Shown piece after piece: positions 54,708 through 63,935 of a stretch of 64,000 nt of DNA; position 1 is the first letter of the stretch, and every line of letters begins with the position of its first letter. The DNA comes from CALKAL01 sp051846895 (GTDB taxonomy: Bacteria > Bacillota > Bacilli > Bacillales > Alkalibacillaceae): the NCBI GenBank assembly GCA_051846895.1, contig JBPYCQ010000009.1, forward strand, positions 1 to 64,000, in the 5' to 3' direction. The position numbers and the translations under genes are program-made. The notes beneath the pieces are model-generated. The model saw nothing but the letters and a program-made list of their open reading frames with translations. It made no database searches and had not been told where the DNA came from.

Positions 54708-55067
54708 TTACTTACCTACTAAAACAAAAACATTGCCATCTGGTGCTTGCATAACTGCCACGTGTCCGCCTAAAGAATTAGGGAATGGCGTGCGGATCCA
54801 TTGAACTTCCTTATTGCTTTTTAATGTTTCATAAGTCGCCTTAACATCTTCAACGACAATTTCTGTTTCAGCAAAATTCAAATTAGGATTGTTTTTTTAG
54901 AACTAATTCTGAATCACCATCCGGAAACCTCATCCCTACAAGCCGCCATTGCCTTTCCTCATCTTGATAGTCATCCCAAGCCTTAGTTAATCCTAATGAT
55001 TGATAAAAATCCATTGACTTCTCATGTCCTCTGTATAAACGGCAAGACATTCTATTCTTTTCCACAT
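54708..55067 (-). pseudogene. VOC-family (glyoxalase/dioxygenase-like) gene with two frameshifts
   Basis: The original gene can be read in three pieces. From an ATG at 55067, with GGAGG 9 nt before it, it starts MWKRIECLAVYTEDM; one base is missing near 55023. A middle part EKSMDFYQSLGLTKAWDDYQ to DSELVLK lies in another frame. One extra A in the run 54892-54898 returns it to the first frame, which ends FAETEIVVEDVKATYE... and VMQAPDGNVFVLVGK. The total is 120 codons, the normal VOC length. Lesions may be real decay or sequencing errors. A metalloenzyme role is inferred only from the fold. Confidence 0.85.
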
Positions 55068-55093
55068 AAGTGTTCCTCCACAACTTTTCTATA

Positions 55094-55870
55094 TTAAGAT
55101 ATAGTCGGTTTTTCTCTAATCTCTACTTTTCTATTTTGGAATGTTGCTCGATGATAAGCCTGTTTTAAACCCTCATTATTAATATCTGTTTGAAGTAACT
55201 GCTTATATGGAATATCCACTGAAAAATTCTGCTTAAAAGGAAATGGATTCACTTCAATAAAATCTTTTTCCACCCAAAAGGCTTCAATCCGTTTATTAAA
55301 TTCTCTAAAAATTTGAGGAAAGCCATCCTTAAACATTTTATTTTCTTTAGACTTGGGTGTACCTGGTTCATTTAGACAAATATATAATGATAAGTTGTCA
55401 CAAAGCCTTAGTAAATCAAAATGAAACTTCAATTCCTCTTGTGATACAGAATCTTCAAATCGTTGTTTCAACCGCTTTTGTCTGTCTATTTCCCGGGAAA
55501 TATAGCGAGAAATCACCGGGTCTGTCGAATGTTGATCAAAAAAGGCTGTATAATGCAGGCTACATAACAAAGCCGCATATGGTGAATCTTTTTCTATTTC
55601 ATCCACTCCAGCTTCATAAGCCTCTATTTTTTCTTTCATCGGGTAATCCATAAAAGAATGTGGTGAACCTTTCTTTTTGTTCCAAATAGGCTCACGATCA
55701 AGAGGGAGCCACGCACAATCACGTTGTAATATCGCCCATTCTACATCTTGTCGCATTTGCCATCCATGAAAGAATTGATCATGCCAATGTTTAGCTATTA
55801 CCCCACTAACCTTTGCGTGTTCATGTTGTTCAAACAATATAAACGTCTCATCTTTCTTCGTAACAATCAT
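55094..55870 (-). CDS. DUF3891-family protein
   Basis: A 258-aa protein of the DUF3891 family: MIVTKKDETFILFEQHEHAK, then SGVIAKHWHDQFF, SHFMDYPM-like SFMDYP, and a C-terminal helical part. Several conserved His and Asp residues (HEHA, HWHD, HYTAFFDQH) suggest an HD-like metal hydrolase, but no function is known. AAAGGAG lies 9 nt before the ATG at 55870. It has a single-gene look between two broken genes. Confidence 0.85.
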   Translation of the reverse strand: MIVTKKDETFILFEQHEHAKVSGVIAKHWHDQFFHGWQMRQDVEWAILQRDCAWLPLDREPIWNKKKGSPHSFMDYPMKEKIEAYEAGVDEIEKDSPYAALLCSLHYTAFFDQHSTDPVISRYISREIDRQKRLKQRFEDSVSQEELKFHFDLLRLCDNLSLYICLNEPGTPKSKENKMFKDGFPQIFREFNKRIEAFWVEKDFIEVNPFPFKQNFSVDIPYKQLLQTDINNEGLKQAYHRATFQNRKVEIREKPTIS

Positions 55871-55947
55871 GTCGAACAACTCCTTTAACTTTACTCGTTA
55901 AAATCCCCATCTTAGGTGTTTGCGACGTCGCGAGCTTTTCTTGAAGT

Positions 55948-57212
55948 TCACGTTTTATCCTTTCTCCATACACGTTCTAAAATAACAGCAATAACTGTTC
56001 CTATTAACATCCCATTCGTAATCACCTGTCTAACTGTTCCTGGTAATTCTGAAAAACTTTCTGCAGGGATAAACATTAACCCAGAGCCTAATAACAATGA
56101 CACGGTTATGATCGTTAATCTTCTTTCATTTAATGGCTCTGCAAACAAATTCTTCAGACCTAACCCCATCAATTGAACAAAGGTTGCAAGTAAGGCCGCA
56201 TTGGCAATCGGTGCTGGAATGTTAGACAATAACGAAATGATAGGTGGAAAAAAAGAGACCGCCATTAATAATATGGAAGCCCACATAAATGGACTTTTCC
56301 TTTTATCACCTGTCAATTGAATAAAACCTGCTGTTGACGCAAGTGGAACAACCGCCACCCCTGAAAAAAACCAGAAATCCCATGATTCACACCAAGCATA
56401 AAACTACCACGATTCATTTGATTCACCGTAAAATTAGGTTTTCCATTAATAACGTCGGTCATCGCTGAAAGTGAAGCGACAATATTAGAAAGTAAAATAA
56501 ATGCCGTTAAAACCGCAATCGGAACAATACTCCAATTAAAAATCGGTGTTCCCCACGCGAAAACTTCAGGTGTTGCAAAAAATGTTGAGGCAGATTGATA
56601 AGACTTCTGATTTGTAAAGATAAGAAATAATAACCAACCAACTCCGATACCAATAAGTACCGCATAACTTTTTAACCAGCCTTTAAAGAAAATTGACAAG
56701 ATTAGAACGATCATGAACGTTAAAAATGCGATTAAAAAGCCACCCAACTGTACATGTGTTACATCTCCAGATAAGCCAAACATACCTTGTAGGAAAGTCC
56801 CACTTAATTGAAAAGTGAGCAATGTTAAAAACACGCCCGTTACAATCGGTGTAAAAAGTGAAATAACTTTTCCTGATATTTTAAAGACACCAAAAACAAT
56901 TAATAAAACCCCAGTTAATATCATAGCCGCTTCTAATAATCGTAAAGCCTCTATTCCCTTCTCACCTGTTGTACCAATACTTAATGAAAAAACAGTAAAC
57001 GTACTAACCCAAAGCCCAGCCGGTCCATCAATAATAGGTAATTTGTGTCCAATCCAGCTTTGTAAAAAACATGCAACCCCAATAATGAAAAAGGTGCGTT
57101 GCATTAATAGCATGACTTCTATCGTTTCCATATGAAAAACTGAACCGATGACAATCGGTATTGCGACTGCATTTGCTAATAAGAAAATAAACCACTGTAT
57201 GACTGAAAACAA
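55948..57212 (-). pseudogene. NCS2-family nucleobase permease with one frameshift
   Basis: Two frames join in one transporter of about 421 aa. The first (56313-57212 frame) opens MFSVIQWFIFLLANAVAIPI and runs to GVNHGISGFFQG; the second resumes with VAVVPLASTAGFIQLTGDKR. The break is in a run of seven T (minus strand; A at 56364-56370), where eight would restore SGFFSGVAVVPL. It has about 12 membrane segments of the uracil/xanthine/purine permease family; the substrate is unknown. It may be non-functional, phase-variable or a sequencing error. Confidence 0.88.
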
Positions 57213-57422
57213 AGATGATCCCCCTACTATTAATGTAACTTTTTATTATTAGAATAACATTATCGATTATTATAACCTATTAATCTTTTCTAACGTAAAC
57301 ATACCGCATTTTTTTCAAAACTGTTTCAAACGATAATATAGTCTTTTTTATCTATCATTTCCACTAGGAATTAAATAACATTTTCACTCGACTATATTGC
57401 AAATCATTAGTCGATTTGATAA

Positions 57423-57437
57423 TATTAACTGAAAATT
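57423..57437 (+). promoter_or_regulatory. CodY-like box upstream of dppA
   Basis: TATTAACTGAAAATT matches the CodY consensus AATTTTCWGAAAATT at 12 of 15 bases. It lies 40 bp before dppA, near a weak promoter (TTGCAA at 57398-57403, TAATAT at 57421-57426). CodY represses the dpp operon of B. subtilis. The remaining part of the 264-bp permease-dppA gap shows no riboswitch. Confidence 0.55.
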
Positions 57438-57476
57438 AGCAAAATATTTTTTCATCAGGGAAGGCGGTATTTTAAC

Positions 57477-58301
57477 ATGAAATTATACTTATCCGTAGAT
57501 ATGGAAGGAATTACAGGGCTACCAGATTACACGTTTGTAGATTCCTCTCAGCACAACTATGAACGGTCAAGACGTATTATGACAGAAGAGGCCAATTCAG
57601 TTATAAAATCAGCTTATGACCACGGCTGTGATTACTTATTAGTTAATGATAGTCACTCAAAAATGAATAATTTGTTAGTGGACGAGCTATATCCAGAAGC
57701 AGAATTAATTACTGGGGGTGTGAAGCCTTATTCAATGGTACAAGGCCTTGATCAATCGTTTGATGGAGCCATGTTTCTCGGATATCATGCACGTGCCGGA
57801 CAACCAGGTGTGATGTCTCACTCCATGATTTTTGGCGTTCGTAACTTTTTTATTAATGATGTAGCAATTGGTGAATTAGGATTTAATGCATATGTTGCTG
57901 GTTATTATGGTGTTCCTGTCATTTTTGTCGGGGGTGATGATCAAGCGGCATTAGAAGCAGAGAAATTAATACCTAACGTCGTGACTGCCTCTGTCAAACA
58001 ATCAATTACACGCCAAGCAGTGAAAACGCTTACTCCAAAAAAAGCACAGGAGTTATTAAGCCAAAAGACGATTGAGGCTATTAATAATAGACATAACGTC
58101 GAGCCATTAATTCCTCCTAAAAACCCAACGTTACGAATAGAATTTACTAATTACGGACAAGCGGAATGGGCAGCGCTTATGCCCGGTACGGAAATTGAAC
58201 CGAATAGTTGTATCGTCAAATATGAAGCAAAAGATATTTTAGAAGCCTATCGTGCGATGCTCGTTATGATTGAACTAGCTTTACAAACAACCTTTTGTTA
58301 G
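57477..58301 (+). CDS. dppA: D-aminopeptidase DppA
   Basis: A zinc-dependent D-stereospecific aminopeptidase, decameric in B. subtilis, that trims D-Ala containing peptides. The 274-aa protein has the metal motif VDMEGITG at the N-terminus, NDSHSKMNN and GYHARAGQPGVMSHS with the histidine ligands. GGGAAGG lies before the ATG. It is the first gene of the plus-strand dpp operon. Confidence 0.96.
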   Translation: MKLYLSVDMEGITGLPDYTFVDSSQHNYERSRRIMTEEANSVIKSAYDHGCDYLLVNDSHSKMNNLLVDELYPEAELITGGVKPYSMVQGLDQSFDGAMFLGYHARAGQPGVMSHSMIFGVRNFFINDVAIGELGFNAYVAGYYGVPVIFVGGDDQAALEAEKLIPNVVTASVKQSITRQAVKTLTPKKAQELLSQKTIEAINNRHNVEPLIPPKNPTLRIEFTNYGQAEWAALMPGTEIEPNSCIVKYEAKDILEAYRAMLVMIELALQTTFC

Positions 58302-58317
58302 CTTAGGGGGGCTTTAA

Positions 58318-59256
58318 ATGCTCAAATATACGTTTAAACGGTTTTTGATGATGATATTAACCGTTTGGATTATCGCAACATTGACGTTTGTTTTAATGAT
58401 GTCTGTTCCAGGATCACCGTTTAATGATCTTTCAGAACGTACACAGAGTGAAACAGTTTTAGCTAACATGGAAAGTCATTATAACTTAGATAAACCAAAA
58501 ATTGTTCAATATTTTTATTATTTAAAGTCAATTGTTACTTTCGACTTCGGGCCTTCAATCAAAAGACCTAACGACACAGTAAATGACTTAATAGGAAGGG
58601 GGTTTCCTATTTCTGCTGAATTAGGAATTATATCATTACTTGTAGCAATTATTTCAGGAATCGCTTTAGGAATAATTTCTTCACTTCGACATAATGGCAT
58701 CATCGACTATCTCGCCATGACAATCGCCGTACTCGGAATCTCAGTACCGAACTTCGTCTTAGCAACTTTGCTCATTCAACAATTAGCTGTAAATAATGAA
58801 ATTTTCCCAGTAGCTACATGGTCAACACCGATGCATATGATTTTACCTACGATTGCACTCGCGACAGGACCAATGGCCATCATTGCTCGTCTAACACGTT
58901 CGAGTATGCTTGAAGTTTTGACACAAGATTATATTAAAATGGCTCGAGCAAAGGGACTATCACCTTCCAAAGTTATTTTCAAACACGCGTTAAAAAATGC
59001 ACTCATGCCAGTTGTTACAATACTAGGTACATTAATTGCCGGATTACTAACTGGTACATTCGTTATTGAAAAAATATTTGCGATACCGGGAATGGGGCAA
59101 TATTTTGTAAACAGTATTAATGAAAGGGATTACCCCGTCATTATGGGGGTCACCGTTTTCTATAGTATCTTTCTCGTCTTCATGTTATTCGTCGTCGATA
59201 TCGTATACGGATTACTTGACCCACGAATAAAAATTCATAAGGAAGCGGGGGAATAG
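58318..59256 (+). CDS. dppB: Dipeptide ABC transporter permease DppB
   Basis: An inner-membrane permease of the peptide ABC importer. The 312-aa protein has six membrane segments and the EAA loop EVLTQDYIKMARAKGLSPSK. It begins 17 bp after dppA and its stop is 1 bp before dppC. Confidence 0.95.
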   Translation: MLKYTFKRFLMMILTVWIIATLTFVLMMSVPGSPFNDLSERTQSETVLANMESHYNLDKPKIVQYFYYLKSIVTFDFGPSIKRPNDTVNDLIGRGFPISAELGIISLLVAIISGIALGIISSLRHNGIIDYLAMTIAVLGISVPNFVLATLLIQQLAVNNEIFPVATWSTPMHMILPTIALATGPMAIIARLTRSSMLEVLTQDYIKMARAKGLSPSKVIFKHALKNALMPVVTILGTLIAGLLTGTFVIEKIFAIPGMGQYFVNSINERDYPVIMGVTVFYSIFLVFMLFVVDIVYGLLDPRIKIHKEAGE

Positions 59257-59257
59257 A

Positions 59258-60223
59258 ATGAAACAGCAAACAGTAAGTGTACAAAGCAAACAGCCGATTA
59301 AACCCGAGAATATCCCCCAAGACTGGTTTAAGCCTTTAGACAAACAAGAGCATAATAAAGAAGAAGTTGTAAGACCTTCTCTATCATACTGGCAAGATGC
59401 TTGGAGAAGATTACGAAAAAATAAAATGGCAATGGGCGGGTTATTCTTCTTAATCATTCTTGGTTTTATGGCAATATTCGGCCCATATTTAACTGAATAT
59501 GACGTACGAACCCAAAACCTTCCCAACCAAAACCAACCACCTTCTAAAGAGCATTGGTTCGGGACAGATAATTTAGGTAGGGACGTTTTCACAAGAACTT
59601 GGTATGGGGCGAGAATCTCATTATTCGTTGGAATTATGGCTGCTATGATCGATTTCTTCATCGGGATTATTTACGGTGGCGTCTCAGGATATAAAGGTGG
59701 TCGTACAGACAATATTATGATGCGCATTGTCGAAATATTATACGGACTTCCATATTTACTCGTTGTAATATTACTACTCGTTGTTTTTGACACTAGTTTA
59801 TTTACGATTATTCTTGCATTATCGATTACCGGTTGGGTTGGGATGGCCCGAATTGTTAGAGGACAAGTGTTACAAATTAAAAACTATGAATTTGTGCACG
59901 CCTCAAAATCTTTCGGAGCTAAATCTAGTAGAATTATTAGACGAAATTTAATTCCGAATACGATGGGACCTATTATTGTTCAAATGACATTAACCGTTCC
60001 TTCAGCAATATTCGCTGAAGCGTTTTTAAGCTTTTTAGGACTTGGCGTTCAGTCTCCTCATGCAAGTTGGGGTGTGATGGCAAGTGATTCATTAACGACG
60101 ATTCTTTCAGGACATTGGTGGCGACTGTTCTTCCCAGCTTTCTTCATCTCAGCAACGATGTTTGCTTTTAACGTACTAGGTGATGGATTACAAGATGCAC
60201 TCGACCCAAGGCTTAGGAGGTGA
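59258..60223 (+). CDS. dppC: Dipeptide ABC transporter permease DppC
   Basis: The second permease, 321 aa. A hydrophilic N-terminal extension (about 1-55) precedes the first membrane segment, with NLGRDVFTRTWYGARIS and an EAA loop (YEFVHASKSFGAKSSRII). The stop overlaps the dppD start by 4 bp. Confidence 0.95.
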   Translation: MKQQTVSVQSKQPIKPENIPQDWFKPLDKQEHNKEEVVRPSLSYWQDAWRRLRKNKMAMGGLFFLIILGFMAIFGPYLTEYDVRTQNLPNQNQPPSKEHWFGTDNLGRDVFTRTWYGARISLFVGIMAAMIDFFIGIIYGGVSGYKGGRTDNIMMRIVEILYGLPYLLVVILLLVVFDTSLFTIILALSITGWVGMARIVRGQVLQIKNYEFVHASKSFGAKSSRIIRRNLIPNTMGPIIVQMTLTVPSAIFAEAFLSFLGLGVQSPHASWGVMASDSLTTILSGHWWRLFFPAFFISATMFAFNVLGDGLQDALDPRLRR

Positions 60224-61233
60224 CAACGTTGGAAAAATTACTCGAAGTCAAAGATTTACACGTATCTTTTTCAACATACGGTGGTGTTGTAAAAGCTGTG
60301 CGTGGCGTTTCACTTGATTTATATGAGGGGGAAACATTAGCTATTGTTGGAGAATCTGGCTGTGGAAAAAGTGTAACTGCAAATAGCATTATGAAGCTTA
60401 TCCCATCACCGGCTGGAAAAATTGACAACGGTTCTATCAAATTTAAAGGTAAGGAGTTAACTAGACTTCAAGATAAACAAATGCGGAAAATTCGCGGTGT
60501 CGACATATCAATGATTTTCCAAGATCCAATGACAGCATTGAACCCGACGTTAACCATAGAAACACAGCTTGTTGAAGGATTGATGCAGCATTATAACATA
60601 TCAACTAAAGAAGCTAGAAAGAAAGCTATAGAAATGTTAAACCTAGTTGGAATTCCTAATCCAGAAATAAGACTAAAACAATATCCCCATCAGTTTAGTG
60701 GGGGAATGCGTCAAAGAATTGTTATTGCGATTGCACTCATTTGCGAACCAGATTTGCTCATTGCTGATGAACCGACAACTGCACTCGATGTAACAATTCA
60801 GGCTCAAATACTAGATTTATTCTCAAAAATTCAGAAGGAAACAAATGTAGCCATTATTTTAATTACACATGATTTTGGAGTTGTTGCTAAGATTGCTGAC
60901 CGTATTGCAGTCATGTACGGGGGAAAAATCATAGAGTCTGGAACTAAGAAAGAAATATTTTATGAAGCAAAACACCCTTACACACAAGGACTATTAAACT
61001 CAATCCCAAGACTTGATAAAAAAGGTGAGAAGTTAATACCAATCGATGGAACACCACCAGATTTATTCTCACCACCAAAAGGTTGTCCATTTACAGCTAG
61101 ATGCCCACATGCCATGGTTGCTTGTGAACAGGTATACCCTCTTCGTCACGAAGTAAGCGATACACACTATGTCGATTGCTGGCTTCAAGACGAACGAGTC
61201 AAGGATATACAATTAAATAAAACGGTAAATTAA
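60220..61233 (+). CDS. dppD: Dipeptide ABC transporter ATPase DppD
   Basis: The ATP-binding subunit of 337 aa. Walker A GESGCGKS (about 43-50), signature FSGGMRQR and Walker B LLIADEPTTALD are present, then the oligopeptide-type C-terminal domain with clustered cysteines (GCPFTARCPHAMVACEQ). It is the only ATPase in the operon, as in B. subtilis, where a second one is likewise absent. Confidence 0.96.
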   Translation: MTTLEKLLEVKDLHVSFSTYGGVVKAVRGVSLDLYEGETLAIVGESGCGKSVTANSIMKLIPSPAGKIDNGSIKFKGKELTRLQDKQMRKIRGVDISMIFQDPMTALNPTLTIETQLVEGLMQHYNISTKEARKKAIEMLNLVGIPNPEIRLKQYPHQFSGGMRQRIVIAIALICEPDLLIADEPTTALDVTIQAQILDLFSKIQKETNVAIILITHDFGVVAKIADRIAVMYGGKIIESGTKKEIFYEAKHPYTQGLLNSIPRLDKKGEKLIPIDGTPPDLFSPPKGCPFTARCPHAMVACEQVYPLRHEVSDTHYVDCWLQDERVKDIQLNKTVN

Positions 61234-61246
61234 GGAGGAACGTTTT

Positions 61247-62926
61247 ATGAAAAAATGGCTTTCTGTATTATTCATCCTTTTTCTAGCTATTTTTCTCGTA
61301 GCTTGTACAACTGGCGGTGACGGAGATGGTGAAGATTCAAAAAAAGACGACGGAGAAAAACAAGAAAAGAAGGAAAATGGTGATGAAAAAGAAGAAAAAG
61401 AAGACAGTGATGGAAAGAAAATTTTATATTTAAACAACGGTTCAGAACCGACTTCTTTTGATCCATCGGTTGGCTTTAACGCCGTTTCGTGGAATGCACT
61501 CAACAACTTAATGGAAGGATTAACACGCTTAGATGAAAATCATGTACCACAGCCTGCCATTGCAGAAGATTGGACGATCTCAGATGATGGTACAGTGTAC
61601 ACATTTGTGATTAGAGAAGACGCAAATTGGTCAAATGGAGATCCAGTAACTGCCGATGACTTTGTCTTTGCTTGGAGAAGATTACTAGATCCAAATGCTG
61701 AAGTACCTTCACCAGCAGCATTCCTTGGCTATTTCATCAAAGGTGGAGAAGCGTTTAACAATGGAGAAGGAACAGCTGAAGATGTAATGGTTGAAGCAGT
61801 TGGCGATAAAGAATTTAAAGTGACACTTGAAGCACCAACAGGATTTTTCCTAAACTTAATCGCTAACCCAGCTTTCTTCCCAGTTAACCATAAAGTTGCT
61901 CAAGAAAATCCGAAGTGGCATACTGAAGCAGACACATTTGTATCTAATGGACCATTTAAATTAAAAGAATGGAAGCATGAGGAAAGTTTCGTATTTGAAA
62001 AAAATCCAGAATATTGGGACGCAGATACTGTAAAGCTTGATGAAGTCCATTGGGCAATGGTTAACGATTCAAACACTGAATATCAAATGTATCAAACTGG
62101 AGAATTAGATTCTTCAGGAATCCCTTCCGATCTATCAGAGCAATTATTAGACGGAGATGATGTTTTTTACGAGGATCAGGCAGGGGTTTATTTCTACAGA
62201 TTTAATGTAACGATGGAGCCTTTCCAAAATAAGAAAATACGTAAAGCGTTTGCAATGGCAATTAATCAACAAGATGTTGTTGATTACATTACGAAGAACT
62301 TAGAAAAACCAGCATATGGCTTCGTCTCTTACGGATTTACAGATGCTAATGGAAATGACTTCCGTGAGCATAATGGTGATCTAATTAAGTTCGATCCTGA
62401 TATGGCTAAGCAGTTACTTGAAGAAGGTATGGAAGAAGAAGGTTACTCAGAGCTTCCACCTGTCACTATCTCATATAATACGAGTGATACTCATAAAGCT
62501 ATTGCAGAATATATGCAACAGCAATATTTAGAAGTATTAGGTTTAGAAGTAGAGTTAAGTAATACGGAATGGAACGTCTTTTTACAAGATCAAAAGGATC
62601 TAAATCTACAATTCTCTAGAAGTTCATTTTTAGCAGATTACGGTGACCCAGTTAACTTCTTAGAAAGCTTTATTACAGATTCATCTATGAACCGTATGGG
62701 CTGGTCAAATGATCGTTATGATGAATTGATCACACTATCAAAAAATGAAGCTGATGACGAAAAACGGTATGAATATTTGTATGAAGCTGAGCAAATTTTA
62801 TTTGAAGAAATGCCGTTATTCCCAATCCACTTCTATAACCAAATTTTACTGCAAAACCCTGACGTAACAGGCGTTGTCCGCCACCCTGTTGGTTATTTAG
62901 AGCTAAAATGGGCTGATAAGAAATAA
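61247..62926 (+). CDS. dppE: Dipeptide-binding lipoprotein DppE
   Basis: The extracellular solute-binding protein (SBP_bac_5) that presents murein peptides to DppBCD. A lipoprotein signal peptide (1-19) ends in the lipobox LVAC with Cys20. A linker of about 35 residues consisting almost only of D, E, K and G leads to the mature domain with LNNGSEPTSFDPSVGF. The 559-aa length is typical. AAGGAGG lies before the ATG, 13 bp after dppD. Confidence 0.96.
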   Translation: MKKWLSVLFILFLAIFLVACTTGGDGDGEDSKKDDGEKQEKKENGDEKEEKEDSDGKKILYLNNGSEPTSFDPSVGFNAVSWNALNNLMEGLTRLDENHVPQPAIAEDWTISDDGTVYTFVIREDANWSNGDPVTADDFVFAWRRLLDPNAEVPSPAAFLGYFIKGGEAFNNGEGTAEDVMVEAVGDKEFKVTLEAPTGFFLNLIANPAFFPVNHKVAQENPKWHTEADTFVSNGPFKLKEWKHEESFVFEKNPEYWDADTVKLDEVHWAMVNDSNTEYQMYQTGELDSSGIPSDLSEQLLDGDDVFYEDQAGVYFYRFNVTMEPFQNKKIRKAFAMAINQQDVVDYITKNLEKPAYGFVSYGFTDANGNDFREHNGDLIKFDPDMAKQLLEEGMEEEGYSELPPVTISYNTSDTHKAIAEYMQQQYLEVLGLEVELSNTEWNVFLQDQKDLNLQFSRSSFLADYGDPVNFLESFITDSSMNRMGWSNDRYDELITLSKNEADDEKRYEYLYEAEQILFEEMPLFPIHFYNQILLQNPDVTGVVRHPVGYLELKWADKK

Positions 62927-62940
62927 TGATAGTATAATAT

Positions 62941-62970
62941 AAAAGGGGCACTTTCTCGCCCCTTTTATAT
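62941..62970 (+). terminator. Terminator between dppE and ldcA
   Basis: AAAAGGGGC (62941-62949) and GCCCCTTTT (62958-62966) form a 9-bp stem with an 8-nt loop; the tract after it (ATATCTTATTT) is not a pure T run, so read-through into ldcA is likely. Confidence 0.75.
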
Positions 62971-63000
62971 CTTATTTATATACATAAAGGAGACATTGAA

Positions 63001-63933
63001 ATGATTTTACCTAAACGTTTACAACCAGGAGATACAATCGGAGTAATCGCTCCAGCAAGCCCTCCTAACTTACAAAACTTAAAAAAAGCAATCCCTTTCT
63101 TTGAGAAAATGAATTTAAAGGTTAAGGTTGCACCCCATGTTGAACACGTACACGGGTACTTAGCTGGGAAAGATCACGAACGTTTAGAAGATTTACAAGC
63201 GATGTTTGAAGATGAAACAATTAAAGCAATCATCTGTGCAGGTGGTGGTTATGGTACGGGCCGTATTGCCCCTTATATTAACTATGAATTAATTCAAAAA
63301 AACCCAAAAATCTTTTGGGGATATAGTGATATTACATATTTACATACAGCCATTCGTCAGCAAACCGGTTTAGTGACGTTCCACGGACCAATGTTAGCTT
63401 CAGATATTGGAAAAGATGATTTTCATCCGATATCTAAATTAAGCTTTCAGCAACTTTTTGAACCAATCGAACTTACTTATAATGAAAATATTTCTCCGCT
63501 TCATGTATTATGTGAAGGGGAAGCTGAAGGCGAAATTGTTGGCGGCAATCTTTCTTTAATCGTTAATACACTTGGAAGTTCATATGAAATAGATACGAAA
63601 AATAAATTACTTTTTATTGAAGATATCGATGAACCACCTTATCGAATCGACTCCTTTTTATGCCAACTAAAAAATGCTGGTAAACTCGATGATGCTAAAG
63701 GAATTATTGTAGGTGATTTTAACAATGCTGTACCTAAAAAGGATCGACCTTCATCAACGTTAGATGAAGTCCTAGTAGATTATTTTGGAACAATAAATAA
63801 ACCTGTTATGAGTGGATTTAAAATTGGGCACTGTCAGCCTCATTTTGCTATACCTTTAGGAACAAAGGCATTATTATCTACAACAAATAAAACATTAACC
63901 ATTCAACCTGGTGTAACCAACGGAGGGAATTAG
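63001..63933 (+). CDS. ykfA: Murein tetrapeptide L,D-carboxypeptidase (LdcA family, YkfA)
   Basis: An S66-family peptidase that removes D-Ala from murein tetrapeptides. The 310-aa protein has GVIAPASPP, the GGGYGTGRI loop and the nucleophile serine in FWGYSDITYLHTAI; later glutamate and histidine complete the triad. GGAGAC lies before the ATG. It links Dpp uptake with downstream ykfB; in B. subtilis ykfABCD follows dppABCDE. Confidence 0.93.
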   Translation: MILPKRLQPGDTIGVIAPASPPNLQNLKKAIPFFEKMNLKVKVAPHVEHVHGYLAGKDHERLEDLQAMFEDETIKAIICAGGGYGTGRIAPYINYELIQKNPKIFWGYSDITYLHTAIRQQTGLVTFHGPMLASDIGKDDFHPISKLSFQQLFEPIELTYNENISPLHVLCEGEAEGEIVGGNLSLIVNTLGSSYEIDTKNKLLFIEDIDEPPYRIDSFLCQLKNAGKLDDAKGIIVGDFNNAVPKKDRPSSTLDEVLVDYFGTINKPVMSGFKIGHCQPHFAIPLGTKALLSTTNKTLTIQPGVTNGGN

Positions 63934-63935
63934 TC

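Noticed and set aside
57213..57476. Purine riboswitch or PurBox before the permease
   Set aside because: No riboswitch core and no paired PurBoxes could be recognised.
61213..61506. Minus-strand frame rich in serine and phenylalanine
   Set aside because: It is antisense to the acidic lysine-rich DppE linker, whose codons produce this composition.
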